Assembly (NCBI RefSeq): GCF_030867145.1
Contig: NC_134440.1
Coordinates: 9,300,001-9,364,000, forward strand
Source: Opisthocomus hoazin
Taxonomy: Eukaryota > Chordata > Aves > Opisthocomiformes > Opisthocomidae
Direction: 5' to 3'
Length of the DNA: 64,000 bases
The notes beneath the pieces are model-generated. The model ran no database searches and was not told the DNA's origin. It saw only the letters and a program-made list of their open reading frames with translations. Below are positions 25,284 to 39,171 of the stretch, one piece after another (positions within the stretch are counted from its first letter, which is position 1; every line of letters begins with the position of its first letter). The position numbers and the translations under genes were made by a program.

Positions 25284-25866
25284 AATCAGGAGTGTGGCCA
25301 GCAGGTCAGGGAGGGTCTCCTTCCCCTCTACACTGCCTTGGTAAGGCCCCATCTGCAGTACTGTGTCCAGTTCTGGGCTCCCCAGTTCAAGAGAGATGAG
25401 GAGCTACTGGAGAGAGTCCAGCACAGGGCTGCGACGATGAGGAGGGGACTGGAGCATCTCTCCTAGGAGGAGAGGCTGAGGGAGCTGGGCTTGTTCAGCC
25501 TGGAGAAGAGAAGGCTGAGAGGGGACCTTAGAAATGCCTCTAAATATCTGCAGGGTGGGGATCAGGAGGACGGGGCCAGACTCTGTTCAGTGGTGCCCAG
25601 CGACAGGACAAGGGGCAACGGCCACAAACTGGAGCAGAGGAAGCTCCAGCTGAACCCGAGGAAGAACTTCTTCCCTCTGAGGGTGACGGAGCCCTGGCCC
25701 AGGCTGCCCAGGGAGGCTGTGGAGTCTCCTTCTCTGGAGATATTCCAGCCCCGCCTGGACAAGGTGCTGTGCAGCCTGCTCTGGGTGACCCTGCTTGGGC
25801 AGGGGGCTGGGTGGGGGATCCCCAGAGGGCCCTTTCAACCCCGAACATTCTGGGATTCTGTAATCA
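25284..25866 (+). mobile_element. CR1 LINE 3' end, same subfamily as the 13.4-kb copy
   Basis: Closely similar by eye to the copy at 13410-14050 over the shared length, beginning at [17 protein letters not shown]-equivalent sequence (frame disturbed at the 5' end) and ending GGGATTCTGTAATC. An in-frame TAG near 25465 (CTCCTAGGAGG where the other copy has CTCCTGTGAGG) marks it as inactive. It is antisense in a MARCHF2 intron. Confidence 0.93.
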
Positions 25867-26268
25867 CGTTTGCTTCATCCAGCTTTCCTGCTTCCCTCCC
25901 CCACGTTTGCAGTCACCGCTTTCACACCTCATCAATGTTTGGCCAAATTCATTGAAAAAAAAAAAAACCAACAGCTGTTCAGAGAGGATTTGGACACAAA
26001 ATGTGACCGGTCTCACTAGCTGGAATGAACAACATTGCCAAGTGTCCTCTTTGCTGGAAGCTGCTCAGAATGAACGATGAGAAGCCACAAGAGGCAGAGG
26101 CTGAGCAAGCGAAGCCGTCGCACGTCCCCTCCAGCAAGAGTCAGACATGGCGACATGAACACCCTCCTCTCCCTGGGGCTGCAAACTGACATCAGGCCTT
26201 TACCCCAGGATCATTTTGGAACGGGGGCTGTGCTCTGTTTTCAGCCCTTAAATCACCGCCACGAACTG

Positions 26269-26357
26269 CACGCTGCCCTTGGAGCACGGTGTCCCCAGCA
26301 CGCTGCCCTTGGAGCACGGTGTCCCCAGCACGCTGCCCTTGGAGCACGGTGTCCCAC
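26269..26357. repeat. 30-bp tandem repeat, 3 copies
   Basis: The unit CACGCTGCCCTTGGAGCACG plus GTGTCCCCAG repeats at 26269, 26299 and 26329. The three copies are identical until the last two bases of the third. It is intronic in MARCHF2, about 330 bp upstream (lower coordinate) of coding exon 1's donor. Confidence 0.95.
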
Positions 26358-26689
26358 CCCGGCTGCTGCTCAGCCAGGACTCGGCAGAGGCAGTCAGCAA
26401 GAGGCCGGCCATGCTGTCACACGCCGGAGCGGCCCAGGCCTGTGGCTTCTGATGAACGCCCAAGTCCCAGACCACCAGCACACGCGACCGGCGCGAGCTC
26501 CCGCAGAGCGAGCACTGGCCTGGGAAGCATCTGGCTAACGAGGACTCGCACTCAGTATTAGTGCCTTGGTGAACTCCTTCACAAACAAGACTTTGTTGTT
26601 TCCCTCTACCCCTAAAGCCATAAAAAAAGAAAATGGGGAAAAAAAGCTCGATGCATTCATCCCAAGCCCCATCCCTGACGCGGCCTTAC

Positions 26690-26865
26690 CTCTGTGTGCC
26701 CAGCGCCTTGATCACAGTCGAGAGGAGCCGCCCGTCCTTGGCCGTGACCTGCGTGACGTACTGTGGGCGACTGATGTCGGAGTCCTCCACGGCCTTGGCG
26801 AGGGCAGGGCTGCCCGGGCAGTCGCACAGGGAGCCGGGGAGGTGGCAGCAGTCGCCCGTCGTCAT
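26690..26865 (-). CDS. MARCHF2: MARCHF2 coding exon 1 (start codon, residues 1-58 plus part of 59)
   Basis: The ATG at 26865-26863 has G at -3 and opens [16 protein letters not shown], the conserved MARCHF2 N-terminus. The exon gives 58 codons plus two bases (AG) and ends at a donor that reads CAGAG|GTAAGG on the minus strand. The partial codon AG joins T of the next exon to make Ser59. The start is chosen by family similarity and Kozak context. The in-frame sequence upstream is open but is proline-rich 5'UTR without another ATG in the exon. This segment is the cytosolic N-terminal region before the RING-CH domain. Confidence 0.95.
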
Positions 26866-26916
26866 GGCAGCTCCAGGACCCTCTGCCTCGGGGACCGGCA
26901 CCGGCGGCACGGAGAC
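26866..26916 (-). other. MARCHF2: MARCHF2 5'UTR part of the first coding exon
   Basis: A strong acceptor (CCGTTCCCGCAG|GTCTCC on the minus strand) places the exon start at 26916, 51 bases before the ATG. There is no upstream ATG in this segment. It implies at least one further non-coding 5' exon, most likely in the CpG island near 39 kb. Confidence 0.75.
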
Positions 26917-29900
26917 CTGCGGGAACGGCACGGCGGTGAGAGCCCGGTACCCCGGACCACCCAGCTCCCCCTGCTCCCCTCCCTCCAGCCCCGCGGGGGC
27001 CAGCAGCACCCCGGGGCCCCAACAACCACAGGTTTCGCTCGGCTTCTGTCCCCTTTAACAGGCTTTGCAAGGCTGCTTTACCATAAAATTAAGGATCCTT
27101 GTGTCCCACTTACATAATTTAGCGTCAGAATTGCAAATTTGCCTTTCCCAGAGAGAATTCCTGGTACACACCCGTTAACCTGACGAAGCCTTTCGAACCG
27201 AACGCGCCGAGGCAGAGACGGGGAAGGCAACCAGAAGCCTGGCAGGCCCACGTTGTTCCGGCCAGAGCCACCACGATGACTTCTGTTCGCACGCTCTACA
27301 AACGTTGCAGTTTCACCTGAACACAGCACTTCAGCCACTCTGCGTGCTCTGCTCGGTGAGGCCCTTCTCTCAGCCGCGCTCAGGAGCTCTCTGAGCCCTT
27401 GCCAGCCTGGCCACCAAACTCAGCAGGCTCCCACCCCAATCTTTCATTTCCCACTGTTTTCTTTCTTTACAGAAATGCGTGCATTTCCATTTCCACGTCC
27501 CATGTCCTACGTCCCAGCAGCGAACGCGCGGGTGCTGACCACCCAAAGGCAGCGCAAATCCTCGCAGCGCTCCGTGGAATGGGCAGCGGGACAGTTTTCC
27601 TCCTTTCCCTTCCAACGGTGCAGACCGGTTGTGATTTTCATACCAGCCACGTGCCAACAGCAAAGCACGCCATCATGTGTCCGGCACATCTGCGATTTTA
27701 CCCAGCAAAGACAGCACAAGCAACAAGCAGCAAATGCAAGAATCTGGGAGAGGACGCAGAGGAAAAGCCCAACGTGGCAAACCGGGAGCTGGCTCAGACG
27801 AGCCACAGCCCGACGGCAGAGCTCTCTGCCTTTGAGGGAAGACAGCAGCTCACCCAAGCTGCCAGCAACAGTCGTGTTCCTCCTTGGCTATCTCAACCCC
27901 AAAGACAGGCATGTTTTACAGGTTCAGGAAAATCCCATTTTCTCCAGTCTCCCTTAGCCTGGTCCCTAAGAGGCAGCTGTGCAGAAATAAAGAGCCGGGG
28001 CTACAATTAGTCACAAGCTGAACACGAGCCAACAGCCTCGTACTGCCTGTAAAGACCAGACTCCCTGTGTCTGTAAACAGGACTCCCTTATGTAAGGCAC
28101 GCACAGTGATCCCTGCGCACCAGCACCGCTGGGATCGCAGCTGGAACGGCGTCTCATCCTGGTGGCTGGATTTCAAGAGAGAAACAAACCCATAAAAGAA
28201 GTTCAAATGAAAGCAATGAAAAGGATAAAAGGGCAGGAGGGGGGGACGGACAGGACACGGGACACACACACACAATAACACCAAATAAAAATAACCCCAA
28301 CCCCCAAACTTAGCAAAGAAGAAATACGAAAAGAATTAGGATTGTTTAATTGGGAGGGATCTTCAATCTCCGTCTCCCTGAGGTAGCAGCAGGCAAACAA
28401 ACCTTCGCCTTCCCGTCCAAGGAAGTGCTTTTTTGTTTCCAGATCTCTGTGCACAACAGGAGTCAAACATTCCCATGAAACTGCAGTTTCGTAAGGTTCA
28501 GCTAAGCCTAAATCAAACTAAAATAGCTAAAGAAAATAAGGGCTTGTTCCTGGTTGGAGGCTTGGCCAGACTACAGAGGAAGCAAACACAAGCCCAGGAC
28601 GAGAACGTGACTGTCGAAGCACCTTCGCTGGCGTCTCATCAGCAGCCACCAACGTTGGTAGCATCCCCTCAAGTTACCGAATATCTTCTAATTTCTAGTA
28701 GAAAAGTTTCTAATCTCTTTATTGCACTTGGTCTGGAAAACTATCTGTAACCCTTCGTCTGCATCGGAACAGGAATGGGCTTGAGCTTGTGGGCCGGTCG
28801 AAACAAATGGGAACCCTCCCATCAGCTCAGAAACGAAGCCTCAGACTCAGCATTGCCTTGACTCAGCCTCTCTCCACCTGTGCAAAGAGCACGTGGGCTT
28901 AGAGCCTCTTTCCTTATTGTTCGCCTTTTAAAAAATAAAAAAAAAGAAAGGCTCTGAGCTCTCCAACTTTAAGGAGCAATCAGTAAGATGATAAATGGTA
29001 TTGGAATGACTTCAGTCAGCTGTTTTGCAAGCTAAGGGTTCTTTCAATTTTAAAAGCCTCTTACTGAACCAGGCATGAGAAGATGTATGCTTTTAATAAA
29101 AAGGTCGGTTCCATTTGTTCAGCCAAAATGTTGTTTATTTTTAAGGCCAGAGGAATAAGGTCCATTTTGCGTATTGGAATAAAACCGCCCTCACTGCCTG
29201 TGTCCTGGGAGCGTTTCTGTGAGGCTCCTTGTGCTCCCCACCAGACAGCCACAGGCAGCCCCGCGCGGGGCTGCAAGGGGATCGTCCACCAGCAAACGCG
29301 CGGTTTTCTGTTACGAGTTCTTTGGCATTTCCTTGTCGGCTTCCATCCCAGGGTGGAACCTGAAGTCACTGCTTTAATATCTGACTCACGTCATTCAGCA
29401 AATACAAAGGAAAAGCAGCGAGATTTTCATGGATACAGTTAGTGAGGAAGGAACTGAAATCCAACGATAACATCTGCAGTGCACTCCAGTCCCAATTTCA
29501 TGCCCAGCTGAACACGAACCACAGCGTACAGCCAAGGCAGTCCCTTTGCCGGCTCCCGAAAGGCTCCGCTCCTCGACACGCAGCCTTCCCTCGCCACTGT
29601 CAACAGCTCATCGCGCTCCGACCCAGCGTTACAGCAGAAACAACAAAAAACGCCGAGTCGGAATCAAGACCCAAACAGCTGGTTTGAACCACACGCTGGC
29701 TTTTTTTTTTCCTGGGCAGCCGTGATTTCTGAGCCCATTCCTTGGGGATACATTTCTTGTTCTCATTTAAAAAAAAAAAAAAAGTCTCTGAGACATTAGG
29801 TTTATTATCAATATTCCCCTTGCTGCCACAGTTCGACATGAGCAAATAAATCCGAAGTCTCTTCTCAGCAACATTCTGTATCCTCAGCTTCTGAGCAGAT

Positions 29901-32900
29901 CCAGGATATAAAGGGCTGAGTTTGTAGAGCTTACTCAAACTAAAGAAAAACAAACGCAGTTTGTGGGAAGTCAGCTCAGAAGAGCGCGTTCTGCACTGGG
30001 ACTCCAAAACTCGAACACGTGCAGCGAGCTGAGCCGGTTCCTCGAGGAGCACCCAGAGCTGCTTCGCTGCTGCAAGGCAGCGACCATGGCGCTGGGGCAG
30101 GATCCTGCCCGCTGCGCCGCCTGGGCCAAACACACCACCAAAACATCCCCGCTGCCAGTCTGCACCGAGAGAGGCGATCCAGTTCACATCATCCAAAGGG
30201 CAACAGGGGGGCCAAAGCTCCCTCAAAGGACCGAACAGCTCGAGACTGCAGAGGTCAGGCTGGACCGCTGGCTCTCCATCCGGCAGAGATGCCTTGTTCC
30301 AAGCAGAAGCCAAGGAGCTACAGGGTCCTCCAGCTCGGTTCTGCAGATTTAGACTTTGCAGCTCGATAAGGCAGTTATTTCTCCCAGACAAGGAAAGCAC
30401 AGGAGGCCAGATGAATACCTTGGTCCAAGCCACCAAGCGAAAAGCCACAGTCAAGGTGAGAAAGACAGTAACAGGAAAGGCGAAGGCCAAACGATCACAG
30501 TGAAGGGGCACTGTCAGGTGCAGGTCATGGCTCCTCTGGGCTGCTCACGGCCTGTCGACTGGTGTAAACTCCTGGAGCAATTCTGAGGCTCTGACAGGAT
30601 CCAGAGCAAACTGGAACCAGAACCAGCTCCACCGGCCTCGGGTGCAGCTCGTACGCACCAGCTTCCACACAGATTAGCTTCCCTGGAACATCTCCACCAA
30701 GAAAAAAAAAACCAACCCACCTGCTGGCAAGGCTGCCAGCAGCCAAGTCTGTTCCTCTCACTGAGCAACCCACTTCCCTGATCACCGTCACCAAGCCCCG
30801 GCACCTCACTACAGTGCTGCCAGGAGATAACCAAGTTGTGTAACCAGCATAACCCGCCCGTCTGTACACAACTATCTTCTTTTTTTAAAATTCAGCTAGT
30901 AACCCACGCACTGCGTGGGCTCGCCAAAGCTCCGACGGCCGCTCACGCCAGCCGGCGTTTAACCCCCAGCAGCAAGGCCACCCAGCCCGCTTCCCAAATC
31001 CATCTGAGCTAACTCTGGTATGCAGACACTGCGTTTTCTAATCGTACAATCCTGCAGACGTCATCCGTCAACTGAAGGTTTTCAGTTGCTAAAGGTCATT
31101 TCCAAGCATCAATGCCTTCCTTTTCACCACAAAAACTGGATTTCCCAAACGCTGGGGCCCTAAGATAGCTGAACACAAACTTCTTGAGGGAGACAAGGAC
31201 AAAGCCTGGCTTCCTTCACCACACCTAAGCACCCGCTCCCACACGCCCCGTCTCCTCCAGCTGATGCACGTCTGCCCACGGCCCAGGTGGAATCCCAGGC
31301 CTCCAACAGCCCTTCCAGCACGTGCCTAAGCGGTGTACCTGCAGCCCACGAGCTCTGGGCGACTGGCAGGGTATCCCACCTCACGACAAGCTCTCGCCCC
31401 CACCGTGATCACACACCCGGAGATGCTGCCACCAGGATGTGCACCGGCAGGATGTGACGAGCGGCCTGAAGTGCTCCCTGTTGCTGTTAAAAGGTTGCAT
31501 AAGTGATTTAACCTGAAGAAAAAAAAATGAAAACAACAAAAAGAAAACCCCAAGAACCGGTCTCAAACTGCTGCAGGGCTTTGTTTTTCAGTTTTGTTTG
31601 TTTAAATGTACTCTCTGCTGAGGGTTGAAGACTGCAGCGTTATTTCGTTCTTTAAAAAAGTAGCTGATTTTGTAGGTCAGCTGTCTGCCTGCCGAAAGCT
31701 GCCCTGCAGGTCTGCTGCGTAACACCCGAAAAGCACCCGACAAGCCAGCAGCAGGTCTGCCCACACCTGACCCATGGGCTGAGGGCAGCTCGCAAGCTTC
31801 CCGAGATGTGCCTTCAGGCACAGCGGAGGGAATTCTGCCCCGAGACCTCACCCCAACTCTTGCATCACCCAGGACCGGGGAAGAAACCTCTCCAGTCCCA
31901 CGCTCAGAAGTCGTCCGAATGCAACGGTTCCACAAGTCCGTGCGTGGCGAGCCCTGGCTAGTGAGAAAAGTGACACAGCATTTTCTGACGTATACACCAA
32001 CGCTCAGAATAAGATCTGTTGCCACACAGCAGCTTCTAAAGCATTTTAAAACTTGGTAGAGAACACACAGGAAAGCACTTTGCTCCCCAGGCAGCGTCTC
32101 AGTTTCCTGCCTCCCGCAGCACTGGGGTGACCGTCACCGCTGAAGGAGGTGCTGTGAAAACTTCAGCACCCATGGAAGGAGCCAGGGGAGCTCCGAACCA
32201 GACAGTCACGGAACAGACCTGACCCTAGGCTCAAAACAAACCAAACCTCAAAAAGCAAGGGGAAAAAAGCAAAAAAAAAACAACACCCAACCAAATAAGG
32301 GACAACATCCTGGGAGCTCGTGAACCTTCTGATAAAGCTTCCCAGCAGGAACCTCCTCCCACACCTTCAACAGCAAAACCCCCAGGCAAAGACACCTGCA
32401 GCACTGCTGTGCACAGAGGCATCGTCCCTGGGGCTGAATTTCAAACGTTCCTCAGATACTCCAAGTTTAACCACGGAACACCCAGGAGGAGCTTAGATGG
32501 TTCTAGGAAGCTGCCTTTTCGGCCTCCTGTTTTTCTCATATTTGTACATTATCTGCCCCTGCCAGGGACTCCGCTCCACTGCCCTTCAACCGCTCCAACA
32601 CAACTCGGCAGCCGAGAAACAGCAACGCAAGCCTGCACTTACTGGGCTCCTGCTGGGGACAAAAATTTCTCTGCCCCAAGCCACTATTCAGGCATATTCT
32701 AGAAGCTCTCTGAAGTCTTGATTATTTAGACTATGGTTTGATAGCAAATGAGTTTGTTTCCCAGGCACAGATGAAGAGACAGTCTTCCACAGAATGTGAT
32801 TTATTCATTTTTTCCAAACAGAGACACTGCCAGGATCCGATTTCTACTCCCCGCTGGTGAAATATCTTGCAGTGAGCCATCGTGATCGATAGACTGCTGT

Positions 32901-35900
32901 TTACCACGGCCCGCACCCGCACGCATCCCTCCTCTCCAAAACCTCCAGCACCGCAGCACCGCGCCCGCAGCAGCCGCACGTCACCACGTCACCACGTCTC
33001 GCCACGCTGGCAGCTGGGCACGGCCCAAACCCGCATGGCACCCACACCCCACTGCTCTCCCCAGTTTTCAACCCAGGCCATAGGCAGGGGCCTCCGGGAA
33101 CTCAGCAGAGCTGTGACGCAGCAGGGCTCCCGCCACCCCAGAGGCTGGGGTGCCTATCGTGGTGTTCACCCCCTTGTTTTTCAATCAAACTTTATTTTAG
33201 AAAAGCATTGCCCAACGTATTACAGCATGTTACCAAATATTCAAAAACGAGCAAAAGGCTCAAGCTTACTCGTTGAGAAAAAGTTCAGTATAAAAATGAG
33301 GAGTCTAAAGGAGGATTTTTTTCTTGCTGCAAGCTGTACTGGGGGAAGATCAGGCCACGCGTTGCAGCTGGAACGCCAAAATGAACAAAGTTATCTCAGA
33401 TCTTCCGAGACTCGTTATCTGCCACAAGACCGTATGAAAGGAAAGTTTACTGCGCTTTAATTACCAACATCTGCAAAAACAACTTGCAACATGAGGAGAA
33501 AATTCTTTGCAGAGGGTATCTCCAACCAAAACTCGGCCATTGGGCCATTTTAATAACAGTTTAATAAGGAAACACCTGAAACCCAGGCGGGACATGTGAA
33601 ACGCCTGCTGCTCCTCGAGTTCAGAGCTTTCAGGGGTGCACAGCAGCACAGTTCCCTGCAGCATGCAGCCACACAGACCCTCTGCCCACCTCCCTCTGCA
33701 TTCTTCCACTCTCCTCCTGCAGGGAAAGCGAAACGCATCAGTAAGACTTGAAAGTTTTGTGGAAATCGGGAACCGGGTTATCGTGCCCCCAGAGCAGTGC
33801 TCGCAGCAGGGCTGCCCGTCAGCGGGGAGAGCACCCGGGCCCCACGCGCGAGCACGTCCCTGCCCCGCTGCCGCCGGAAGGCACCAGGGCCTCGCCAGAT
33901 TTCCCTGCTCTTTGCACCCCTGTCCTCCCCCAAAATAACAGCAGCAACAACGCAGGAACACTTCTGCTTCCCAGCCCTACGGCTTCGGAGAGCTGCCCTT
34001 CGCGGAGAGGCAGCGTTCGCAGCAGCACCAAAGCCCAAGGGCTCCCCAGTCCTGCGCAGCCCTCGCCAGGCAGTTTCCGTTTATTCTGAGCAAATGGATT
34101 TTCCAGCTCTGGGTAATACATCAGAAAAAAAAAAACCCAACTATTTTAGTGTCGCAGTAACGCATGCACCAGATCAACACAGAAGTGCCCACACAGCGCT
34201 GGACCGGTCGGTCCCTCCAAGGGTATTACTCAGAAGGATGCAAAACATCGTGTCCGGATCGGGAATCCATGCCAGGAAGAGCTCGCATTCTCCTCAGTGT
34301 TCTCCTCATTGGTTCATAAAGCACCATTTACAGTGTTGTACAAATAATAACACTCTGCTTGGAGACAAACTGGAGCTGGAACAAACCGCCTGGCAGCACG
34401 CAGCAGCCCTGCTCGCTCCAACTGCCCGGAGCAGCGCGCGGCTGGCACGCGACCGCCGCTCGAAACCAGGCGCGGATCTCCCAACAGGTATTTGATCTGG
34501 AGTTTAACTTGCCTTTTTATATTTTTCAGCCTAGCTATTTCACTGTACAAATCCCTTCAGCACACGCAGTTTTCACAGAGCTTTCCAGCACAGGCACCAG
34601 CACCGCCTCGGACCCCACCGCCCACCTGCATCCGAAGAGCTCCGGAGCGGGCGCCGAGAGCATCCTCTTTCCCCGCGGTCAGCCGCCGCGGAGGATTAGC
34701 CGATCCTAGCCGATCACACCAGTGTTTCCCTTCTGCCCACTGCTTCCTGCTACAAATTCCCTCCTCAATCCTGAAGCGAAACTTCACGATTTGTACCAGT
34801 GCTGCAAAACTCCAGTCTCTCTCCCAGTGAAGGCTGCAATGCTTTGCTCAGGCTGCCTTTCTCGCCCTTCTGGAGACACAGGCCTCGACTGATCTGTCTA
34901 CAGGCAAGCACAAGAAAAATTGGGAGGAAATAAAAGTTGAGAACAGTCCAGAATTGCAGTTTAGCTTTTTCCTCCCACCACCCTCAAATCTAAAGCCAAA
35001 CAGCTTTCAGCTGAAACAGGACTAAAGCTCTCAAAGCTTCAGAGAAATAGGTGTTAGAGGCAAGGCTGCGAGCGCTTGGTGCATTCCCACTGCAGAGCAG
35101 TGCTTCAGCAAATAGGTTTGATTTGTTTGTACTTCTGTTCGCCAAGCCAGCACTGCTCCTTGCCCCTTCTTCCCTCTTCTGGGAGCAGCAGGAGAGCGTT
35201 TCCTTCAGTCTATCGCTGACTTCACGACAACTGATTAAACTTGCAAGCGCGGTTACAGCACGCCCGCCCTTGAGGTTAACCACACACAATCATCTCGTGT
35301 GAGATCAGGAATTGAAAAGTTTAGTTAGAATCGCTACATAAAATCCCGAAGAAAAGTTACCGCTGCCTATTTTGATTGAAAATGGGGACAAATCACAGAT
35401 TCCAAACTGCAACACTGCTCAGTCTAGAGAGGTCCAGGGACGCATCTGCGCAGCTGACAGGCAGCAGAGCTGCAGGTCAGCACGGCTCCCGTCGCGCTGT
35501 TCGCTCTACCGGAGGATCCCATGGGTTCAGCCCTTGCCCCGAGACACTTGGTCACTCCATGCCTTCAGGGTTTTGCCATTCTACATTTTACCACCCATGC
35601 TTAGACCTCTCTCACCCTGTAGCCCTCAGAGCTATAAAGAGACCAAAACCATAAGATGACCAGCAGCGACCTCCCTGCTTTTAAACAGCCGGATAAAGAG
35701 CCAAGCGCTCTCCCAGACGCTCAGCGCGTGGGTAACGAGCTCTCCCAGCAGAGCTGCACTTGCTGCTGCGATGCTGATGAGCTCGAGCTGACCGGGTCTA
35801 TCTACGGCAAACACGGCACGAAGACGGCAGAGCGCGCGTGACGGCATCCTCCCCGGGGAACGGCGCTGCTGCCGTCGGAGCTGGGAAGAGAACAAGACCA

Positions 35901-38900
35901 GGCTTGGAGAGCTGAACCTGCTACGCACGTGCATGGCAGTAACTGTCTCAATAAACCACCAACTCCGCCTCAGCACAGATTAATCCACCGGTTCAGCACC
36001 AGAGCAAGCTATTTTACATGAACTTCATGGAAACCGCTTGCCTGCCCTTCGCACTGATTTGGTGCTGTGCTCATTTCCTTCACTTTATGTGACCCACAGC
36101 TTTATTTTTCACATCTTGTCTTTCAGGTCACAGAGACTGGGCGCTCGTTTCTTACTAGCTTAGAAGTGGTTAGTGTGCTTTCAAGGGGACACATGTAAGT
36201 GAACAGAGATCAGTTCTCTCTCATGGGAAGGGTTTGAGCTAAGAGCACGCAGGAGCATAAGTTAACTAGAGTAAATAAGACTGGGGGGCAGAAAAGACAC
36301 ACCAGCTATGAACTTTAATCTGGAGGGGAAAAAAAAACAGTTTAGAAAACGGAAACTCTGCAATCTCCAAATATCCAAAGCTGAGTCCAAGTCAAGCGGG
36401 GGAAAAATAAACTCATCCTGTAGTTTATGCTTTCAGATGCCTGATTCCTCCCTTCATCTTCTAAGAAAAGGTTCCATGGATTTTAGTGTAAAAAGCCAAG
36501 ACATTTTAAACAATAGTGAAAAAAGCCCCTAAATGCACATTTGACTTTGTATCTCTGCCTGCAGAACTACCACAAAGTCACATCCTGAGGACCTGCAGCA
36601 GTCCCTCAGGACTAATAGAGTGTCCGAGCCCATATCTGGCCCCAACTTCCCCAGCTTGTGCTGGATGTATTTTGGGTTGATTTTGGTCATGCTGCTTCAC
36701 AGAATCTATGCTAACTTCCTCCCAGGGAAACATCGTGTCCTGCACTTGCTTGATCCGGGCCAGCATCAACAACCCAGAATGGGAAAGCCCCTCTTCCAGC
36801 ATCTATTAAGGCAAGGACTCTGTCGGAAGCAGTTTATAGTTAGTATATTTGTAGTCCTGCTCCTCTGCATGGTCTCCTCGGGCGTACAGCGTCGGGTGAC
36901 CTCACTCTGCAGCCTCAGTGCAATTCCACAGCAAAAAAAGGGCAGGCAAACACATCAGAAACAAGAAACCGCTAGTTCCAGTGTTTTTTTTTTTTTCCTC
37001 CTGTTTCCACTTACAGACTGCCAGTGGGGTTAATTAGCTAACCACACACAGACAACCCAGGTTTTACAGCTGGTATTTAACAGCAGTCGTGCACACATCA
37101 CGCCCTCACTTGGCTGTTTCCCGTGCCACCTGGTCCGCTCCTGGCAAAGCTCAGACTTCCTTACTTACCCAGCCTGCCAGTAACGCTCCACTGCGCATGG
37201 CTGGGGGCAGTCAGACCTTGCCTCCTCAACTGGAGTTACTAAATTCACTGTTACAGTGCACAGGACAAAGGGATTTTCCAGTCCCGGCTCCTTTCCCTCC
37301 AAGCCTCCGTCTCCGCAGGGTGACAGACCATCCCAGTTTCACCTGGAACATTCGGGCACTTCCAGCCCTCCAAACGCTCTCCCCCGCAGCTGTCTCCATA
37401 ATCCTTTGGAGATGCAAAAAAGTATTCAAGCACTTAAGCCTTGGAAAGACAAGGCCAACAGCCAGCTGTTAAAAGGATTATTCTGTGCATGTGCGAGCTT
37501 GGCAGCCAAGCAGGGCTGTACGTCCCCACGAGCAGGGCGGATAAAGGGGATGGGCCACGGCCATCGGAGCTGACCTACCGCAGCGGCATCACAGACATTC
37601 TCGACAAGAACCTAGAAAAAGGTCAAGAAAGTGCTAGAAACTGTATCAGCAGGGGAAGACATAGAGATAAATACTTGCTGGAAGGAGAATGGATCAAGAG
37701 AATGAGAGTCCCAAGGAAAACGGGGGGTGGTAACAGTGAGCAAATGCAGGGTGGGATGCGAAGCACATCCCCACGGACAGACCATCACCACGCACGCATC
37801 AGGGCAGGCCAGCCCTGCCTCCGGACACCGCGGGGACCGCGCACCGAATACAAACAAGCCTGGTGAAAAGCCAGAGCTGCTCTAGCTACCCCTGGCGCTT
37901 CCAGTTAGTCCTCGGCGACGCTGACCTGAGTGACAGCCCACGCGCCCGCTCGTAAAGCCTGAGCTCTGCCCAGCTCACCCACCACGCCATGGCTCTCACG
38001 GGGCAGCGGCATCGGCAGCGCAGACCCGTCAGCCCACGTTCAGCATGAGGGTAAGAACAGCACAGGCAACTGCACAGACAAGCGGGGCGTCTCACAGGCC
38101 ATCGCGTGGCTGTTTGGTTTTTAATCTTGGTCTCCCCATCAGACAGCGAACACGCTCGTATGACAAGAGCAACGTTTGGGACCGTGAGAAAAGCACCTCC
38201 AATGCCACAGTCGCCTTTCTGTGCACGAGGCACGGGCTCGTCCCTCCGACAGCTCCCACAAACGAGCACTTCTGGCCTCAACAAAAGCTGGTTTAAGTGA
38301 GACAGAGAGATTTCTAAGTCCCAGTTTGAGAAAAGCCAATCGCAAACTCTAAGCTTATGCCACAGAGGAAGACAGCTGGCACTCCAACACACGACTGTGG
38401 CAAGTTCTTCAGTTTTTCTGTGACACTGAGCTCATTCTCTCGGGAAATCTCTGTAAGCAGCTCTACAAGCCAGCGCGCTCCCCGTCCTGCCACGCAGCGC
38501 TCGGTCAAAAATATTCATCAGCACAAGCGCCAGCGGCAACCCGAAAGAGGAGAAGAGACAGGCACAGGAGCCCACCTGCAAAGAAACCTTTTCCTGACAA
38601 CCACCCGCACCCCTGGGGATCAGCCCCGGCGGGCGGGCGGACGGACGGCACCGCTGCTCCGGGCCTCCGGGGGTCTCCTGGCAGGCGAGGTCTCGGCGCA
38701 GCACCCCGGCTCTTCCCCGCCCGGGACGGATGCCAGCCCGCTCCCGGTCCCCCGCCGGGCCGGGCCGAGCCGCCGCTGCCCTCCCCTCCCCTCGGTCAGT
38801 GCGCAGCCCCGCTGGGGCACCGAGCCCGGTAGGCCCGGGGGTGCCGGCTCGCAGGACGGCCCGGGGGAGCGGGGTCGGCGCCAGCTGCTCCTGCGGGAGA

Positions 38901-39171
38901 GGCCACGCTGCTGCCGGGAGAGCGGCTGCGGGGGGGCCCGGCCAGGTCAGCCTGCCCCCGGGCTCTCGGTCCCCACCCCGCGGCGCGGCCCGGCCCGGGA
39001 CGCCGCTCCCGCCGCCGCAGCCCCGCACCGGAGAGCGGCCCGACCCGGCCGCCGGCGGGCAGCGGACAGGCCGCGGTGCGACCCGTCCGGGAGCAGGGCG
39101 CTGGGTCGGGCCGGGCCCCGCCGGCCGCTGCCCCCCGGCGCCCGCGGGTGCCGCCCCGCCCCGCCCGGTAC
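26917..39171 (-). other. MARCHF2: MARCHF2 5'UTR intron (probable)
   Basis: About 12 kb between the first coding exon and the CpG island. No recognised CR1, RNA gene or conserved coding exon was seen. It has T/A homopolymers near 29701-29711 and 29768-29782 and a short CA run near 28264. A protein-like but unidentified open stretch lies at 36578-36802. The 5' boundary depends on which first exon is used. Confidence 0.6.

Larger units (their letters stand above)
21708..26689 (-). other. MARCHF2: MARCHF2 intron between coding exons 1 and 2
   Basis: A 5.0-kb intron from the GTAAGG donor at 26689 to the TTTAG acceptor at 21708. It carries a plus-strand CR1 3' end (25284-25866) and a triplicated 30-bp repeat (26269-26357). 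Nothing else is recognised. Confidence 0.85.

Noticed and set aside
29600-30511. 303-codon minus-strand open frame in the MARCHF2 5' intron
   Set aside because: It passes through A/T homopolymers, has no recognisable domain and is overlapped by long frames on the other strand.
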